DNA of 32,537 nt from Flavobacteriaceae bacterium. GTDB taxonomy: Bacteria; Bacteroidota; Bacteroidia; Flavobacteriales; Flavobacteriaceae. Position 1 is the first letter of the stretch. Every line of letters starts with the position of its first letter. Positions 28,911 to 32,537 of the stretch are shown piece by piece. The stretch lies in NCBI GenBank assembly GCA_947377425.1, contig CANCFZ010000003.1, forward strand, positions 1-32,537, given 5' to 3'. The position numbers were made by a program, and so were the translations under genes. The notes under the pieces are model-generated. The model did not search any database, was not told where the DNA came from, and saw only the letters and a list, made by a program, of their open reading frames with translations.

Positions 28911-31160
28911 ATGTCAGAAGAAATGAATGATAACCTACCAGTTAACGGAAACGCGGTAGACGGAAACCTAAACAATGAATCTCAAGAGTTTATTCGTGCT
29001 GAAAATCAGGAAGTTGAAACAATTACTGATGAAGTTGAACCTTCAGAAGAATTAGTTCCAGATACAGAAATTGAAGCTCCTTTAGTAGCTGAAAATGAAC
29101 AAGAAAAAGTTCTTGAAGTAGAAGATTTAGTTGGAGAAGAAATTGAAGAAACCGCTATTGAAGTTGAACCAGTTGCAGAAATTGAAGAAGAAGTTATTGA
29201 AACTACTCCTGAACCAGCTGCTGAAATTGAAGAACCAGCAGTAGAAGAAGTTAATGAAACGCCAATTGCAACAACTGAAACAGAAAATACAATTGAACTT
29301 ACTGACGAACAAGTTGATGACGAAACAATCGTACTTGAAGAAGAAAGCGATGTTGCCATGAATGCTATTGCCAAAGCCAATGCAGAAGAAAGTGAAGACG
29401 AAACGATAAAAGGTCGCCACGATATTCCGCTTCAAGATTATGAAGCCTTACCAATGGAAAAATTGGTTGAAGAATTGGAAACCCTTGTTGTTGCTGACCA
29501 AGTAATGTCGGTAAGAGAACATGTTGAAGAAATAAAAAAAGCATTTTTATCTAAATATTACCATTTTATTGATGAGAAAAAAGATGAATTCCATGCTGAA
29601 AACCCAGATACATTAGAAGACTTTCACTATAGTTTTCCGTTAAAAACAAAATTTGACACTTTATACAATCAATATAGAGATAAGAAAAATACGCACTTTA
29701 AGTCATTGCAAAACAACTTAAAAGCGAATTTAGAAAACAGAATGGCAATTGTAGAAGAATTGAAAAATTTGGTTCACAATCCAGGTGCAAATATTGCCAA
29801 TTCTCTAAAACAACTTAATGATATTAGAGAACGTTGGAATGTGGCTGGTCCGATTCCAAAAGACAAATACAATCACGTTTGGAATAATTTCCATTTTCAT
29901 ATTGAAAATTTTTACGACTTTTTACATTTAGACAGAGAAGCTCGTGATATTGAATTCAAAAACAATTTAGAACACAAACAACGTATTATTGCTCGTGTTT
30001 CTGAATTAGTTAATGAAACAGATATCAATAAATCATTCCGTGAATTGCAAGATTTACATAAAATTTGGAAAGAAGATATTGGTCCAGTTTCAAGAGAAAA
30101 CCGTGAAGAACTTTGGAAACAATTCAGTGAATTGACCAAACAAATGCACGATAAACGTGAATCTTTTTATGAAGGATTCAGAGCTAAAGAAACTGATAAT
30201 CTAGAAAAGAAAAACGGAATTATTGCGCAACTTGAAGTTTTAGCTCAAGAAAAAGTAGATTCTCATCAAGCTTGGTTAAATCAAATTGTTAAAGTAGAAG
30301 CGTTACGTAACGAATTCTTTGCTACAGGAAAAGTTCCAAGTGAAGTAAACGAAGCTACATGGGCATCGTTTAAAGTTGCTGTTAGAAACTTTAATGTATT
30401 AAAAAACTCTTTCTACAAAGAAATCAAGAAAGATCAAAACGATAATTTAAGCAGAAAACAAGCATTAGTTGATAAAGCAAATGAACTAAAAGAAAGTGAT
30501 GATTTTGCTGCTACAACTCAAATGATGAAACAAATCCAAGAAGAATGGAAATTAGTTGGTCATGTTCCAAGAAAGTTTTCAGATGTACTTTGGAAAGAAT
30601 TTAAAGGTGCTTGCAATCATTATTTTGAACGTTTGAAAGAAAGTAAATCAGAAGAAAATGCTGACGAAGTTGCTGCTTTTGAAAAGAAAAAAGAATATCT
30701 AGAAGGTTTGCGTTCTTTTGAATTAGTTGGTGAACACAAAACTGATTTAGATGCAATAAAAGCTCATATCGAAGCATGGAAATCTATCGGAAAAGTTCCT
30801 TTTAATAGAAGACACGTTGAAGGAAAATTCAATAAAATCCTTGATGCTTTATTCGAAAAATTAAGTTCAAGTAAAAAAGAAGGCGAACAAATGCGTTTCG
30901 CAAATAGATTGGATAATTTAGCAGGTTCGGAAGATAGCAGAAAATTGGATAATGAAAAAATATTTATCATGCGTAAGATTGATGAAGTTCAGAATGAGAT
31001 TTTCCAATTAGAAAACAACATTCAATTTTTCCAAAATACTAAAAATGCCAAGAAAGAAAATTCAATTGTAACCGAAGTAAGAAAAACTATCGAAAGACAT
31101 AAAGAAGATTTGGTAACTTGGAAAGACAAATTAAAACAAATCAAAAATTTGGCTAAATAA
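28911..31160 (+). CDS. DUF349 domain-containing protein with acidic N-terminal extension
   Basis: Repeated DUF349-type units (WKSIGKVPFNRRHVEGKFNKILDALFEKL and similar); Glu-rich N-terminus of about 165 aa. Confidence 0.9.
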   Translation: MSEEMNDNLPVNGNAVDGNLNNESQEFIRAENQEVETITDEVEPSEELVPDTEIEAPLVAENEQEKVLEVEDLVGEEIEETAIEVEPVAEIEEEVIETTPEPAAEIEEPAVEEVNETPIATTETENTIELTDEQVDDETIVLEEESDVAMNAIAKANAEESEDETIKGRHDIPLQDYEALPMEKLVEELETLVVADQVMSVREHVEEIKKAFLSKYYHFIDEKKDEFHAENPDTLEDFHYSFPLKTKFDTLYNQYRDKKNTHFKSLQNNLKANLENRMAIVEELKNLVHNPGANIANSLKQLNDIRERWNVAGPIPKDKYNHVWNNFHFHIENFYDFLHLDREARDIEFKNNLEHKQRIIARVSELVNETDINKSFRELQDLHKIWKEDIGPVSRENREELWKQFSELTKQMHDKRESFYEGFRAKETDNLEKKNGIIAQLEVLAQEKVDSHQAWLNQIVKVEALRNEFFATGKVPSEVNEATWASFKVAVRNFNVLKNSFYKEIKKDQNDNLSRKQALVDKANELKESDDFAATTQMMKQIQEEWKLVGHVPRKFSDVLWKEFKGACNHYFERLKESKSEENADEVAAFEKKKEYLEGLRSFELVGEHKTDLDAIKAHIEAWKSIGKVPFNRRHVEGKFNKILDALFEKLSSSKKEGEQMRFANRLDNLAGSEDSRKLDNEKIFIMRKIDEVQNEIFQLENNIQFFQNTKNAKKENSIVTEVRKTIERHKEDLVTWKDKLKQIKNLAK

Positions 31161-31164
31161 ATTT

Positions 31165-31193
31165 AAAGCTCACTGTGAAAAGTGAGCTTTTTT
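31165..31193 (+). terminator. Intrinsic terminator after the DUF349 gene
   Basis: AAAGCTCACT-GTGAAA-AGTGAGCTTT followed by T's. Confidence 0.82.
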
Positions 31194-31198
31194 CTTAC

Positions 31199-31212
31199 AT
31201 GATAATTATCAT
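31199..31212. promoter_or_regulatory. Palindromic operator ATGATAATTATCAT upstream of hemN, Crp/Fnr-like
   Basis: Exact repeat of 4966-4979; centred about 42 nt before the predicted TSS. Confidence 0.62.
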
Positions 31213-31234
31213 TTTATCTTTTAGTTAACTAGAG

Positions 31235-31242
31235 TACTTTTG
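31235..31242 (+). promoter_or_regulatory. -7 element TACTTTTG for hemN
   Basis: Matches TAnnTTTG; 22 nt downstream of the palindrome; ATG at 31261. Confidence 0.6.
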
Positions 31243-31260
31243 GAACTTAAAATAAATGTT

Positions 31261-32537
31261 ATGTCTCTTTCGTTAATCCAAAAATACAATGTTCCTGGTC
31301 CTAGATACACTAGTTATCCAACGGTTCCTTATTGGGAAGAAGATTTATTTACTACAAAAAAATGGGAGAGTTCTTTTATAAAATCATTTGAGGAAAGTAA
31401 TAAAAAAGAAGGTGTTAGCTTGTACATTCATTTACCTTTTTGCGAAAGCTTATGTACATTTTGCGGCTGTAATAAACGAATTACAAAGCGACACGATGTT
31501 GAAAATCCATACATAAAAGCAGTTTTAAAAGAATGGAACATCTATTGTGATTTATTTCCAGAAAAGCCAATAATTAAGGAGATCCATTTAGGTGGTGGAA
31601 CTCCAACGTTCTTTTCGCCAGAGAATTTAGTAACTTTAATCAACGGAATTTTTGATAGAGCTGAAAAAGCAAAAGAACACGAATTCAGTTTTGAAGGACA
31701 TCCAAATAATACTACTCGAACACATTTACAAACACTATATGATGTAGGATTTAGACGAGTAAGTTTTGGGGTTCAAGATTATTCTGAAAAAGTACAAGCA
31801 GCAATTCATAGAATTCAGCCGTTTCATAATGTTGCAAAAGTTACTTTTTGGGCTAAAGAAATTGGTTATACATCAGTTGGACATGATTTGATTTTTGGAT
31901 TACCATTTCAAACTATTGACGATGTAATTGATACTATTGATAAAACTAATTCGTTACAACCCGATAGATTGGCATTTTATAGTTATGCACATGTGCCATG
32001 GATAAAAGGCAACGGACAACGCGGTTTTAAAGGAGAAGATGTGCCAAAAGACGATGCCAAAAGAAGACTTTATGAAGAAGGAAAAAAGCGTCTTGCTGCC
32101 AATAATTATCATGAAATTGGGATGGATCACTTTGCTTTAGCAACTGATAGTATGAGTGAAGCTTTTAAAGAAGGAAAGTTACATCGCAACTTTATGGGCT
32201 ATACCTCATCTAAAACACAGTTAATGATTGGATTGGGTGTTTCTTCTATAAGTGATAGTTGGTATAGTTTCGCACAAAATGAAAAAACTATCGAAGAATA
32301 TTATACTAGATTAGAAAATAATGAATTACCTATTTTTCGTGGTCACATATTAACTGACGAAGATTTAATTATCCGAAAACATATTTTAAATTTGATGTGT
32401 CAATTTGAAACTTCTTGGGAAAATGACAATCAGTTTTTTAATGAATTACCCGAAATCATTCATCAATTACACGAAATGGAAGTTGATGGATTGATAGAAA
32501 TTTTAAGTAAAAAAATAAAAATTACAGAAAAAGGAAA
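31261..32537 (+). CDS. hemN: Oxygen-independent coproporphyrinogen III oxidase/dehydrogenase (radical SAM), 3' end outside window
   Basis: Not in ORF track because no stop lies in the window. Translation begins MSLSLIQKYNVPGPRYTSYPTVPYWE; radical-SAM motif LPFCESLCTFCGCNK; IHLGGGTPTFFSPENL. Confidence 0.93.
   Translation, partial: MSLSLIQKYNVPGPRYTSYPTVPYWEEDLFTTKKWESSFIKSFEESNKKEGVSLYIHLPFCESLCTFCGCNKRITKRHDVENPYIKAVLKEWNIYCDLFPEKPIIKEIHLGGGTPTFFSPENLVTLINGIFDRAEKAKEHEFSFEGHPNNTTRTHLQTLYDVGFRRVSFGVQDYSEKVQAAIHRIQPFHNVAKVTFWAKEIGYTSVGHDLIFGLPFQTIDDVIDTIDKTNSLQPDRLAFYSYAHVPWIKGNGQRGFKGEDVPKDDAKRRLYEEGKKRLAANNYHEIGMDHFALATDSMSEAFKEGKLHRNFMGYTSSKTQLMIGLGVSSISDSWYSFAQNEKTIEEYYTRLENNELPIFRGHILTDEDLIIRKHILNLMCQFETSWENDNQFFNELPEIIHQLHEMEVDGLIEILSKKIKITEKG

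Noticed and set aside
29006-29435. Antisense ORFs of 124 aa (Ser-rich) and 102 aa (Phe/Asn-rich)
   Set aside because: They mirror the Glu-rich codons (GAA) of the DUF349 N-terminus; low complexity, no start context, opposite a convincing gene.
32104-32116. Near-match AATAATTATCATG to the shared palindrome inside hemN
   Set aside because: Only one half-site matches and it is within coding sequence.

Overview
AT-rich Bacteroidetes (Flavobacterium-like) chromosomal window. No rRNA, tRNA, CRISPR or mobile element was seen. Left end (+): a probable operon with the C-terminal part of an ApbE-type FAD:protein FMN transferase, a DUF4266-type Cys-tailed mini-lipoprotein, a DUF3570-type outer-membrane-like protein, an OmpR-type response regulator, a sensor histidine kinase and a DUF2231-like membrane protein. 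This is the best candidate for an under-described system: a flavinylation or metal/redox envelope module with its own two-component pair. It ends at a perfect 46-bp palindrome (likely bidirectional terminator) shared with an untracked 45-aa membrane smORF on the minus strand. That smORF and hemN at the far right end share the same promoter layout, ATGATAATTATCAT-N22-TAnnTTTG, which fits a Crp/Fnr-type activator site centred near -42. Other content: a GAF/multi-PAS sensor ending in an H-box region with no HATPase domain; a sucrose/fructan cluster (PfkB kinase, MFS transporter, GH32, SGNH hydrolase) with a LacI-like operator; a DUF294/CBS/cNMP protein next to a DnaQ-like exonuclease; an SF2 helicase; DUF6155; DUF3817; an MscS-type channel; a thioesterase; an OmpA protein; divergent GH13 and GH5 hydrolases; a class III aminotransferase; a TPR protein; a TonB-C domain protein; AroE; DUF349; and partial HemN. 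Family names come from recognising translated motifs. No database search was run.
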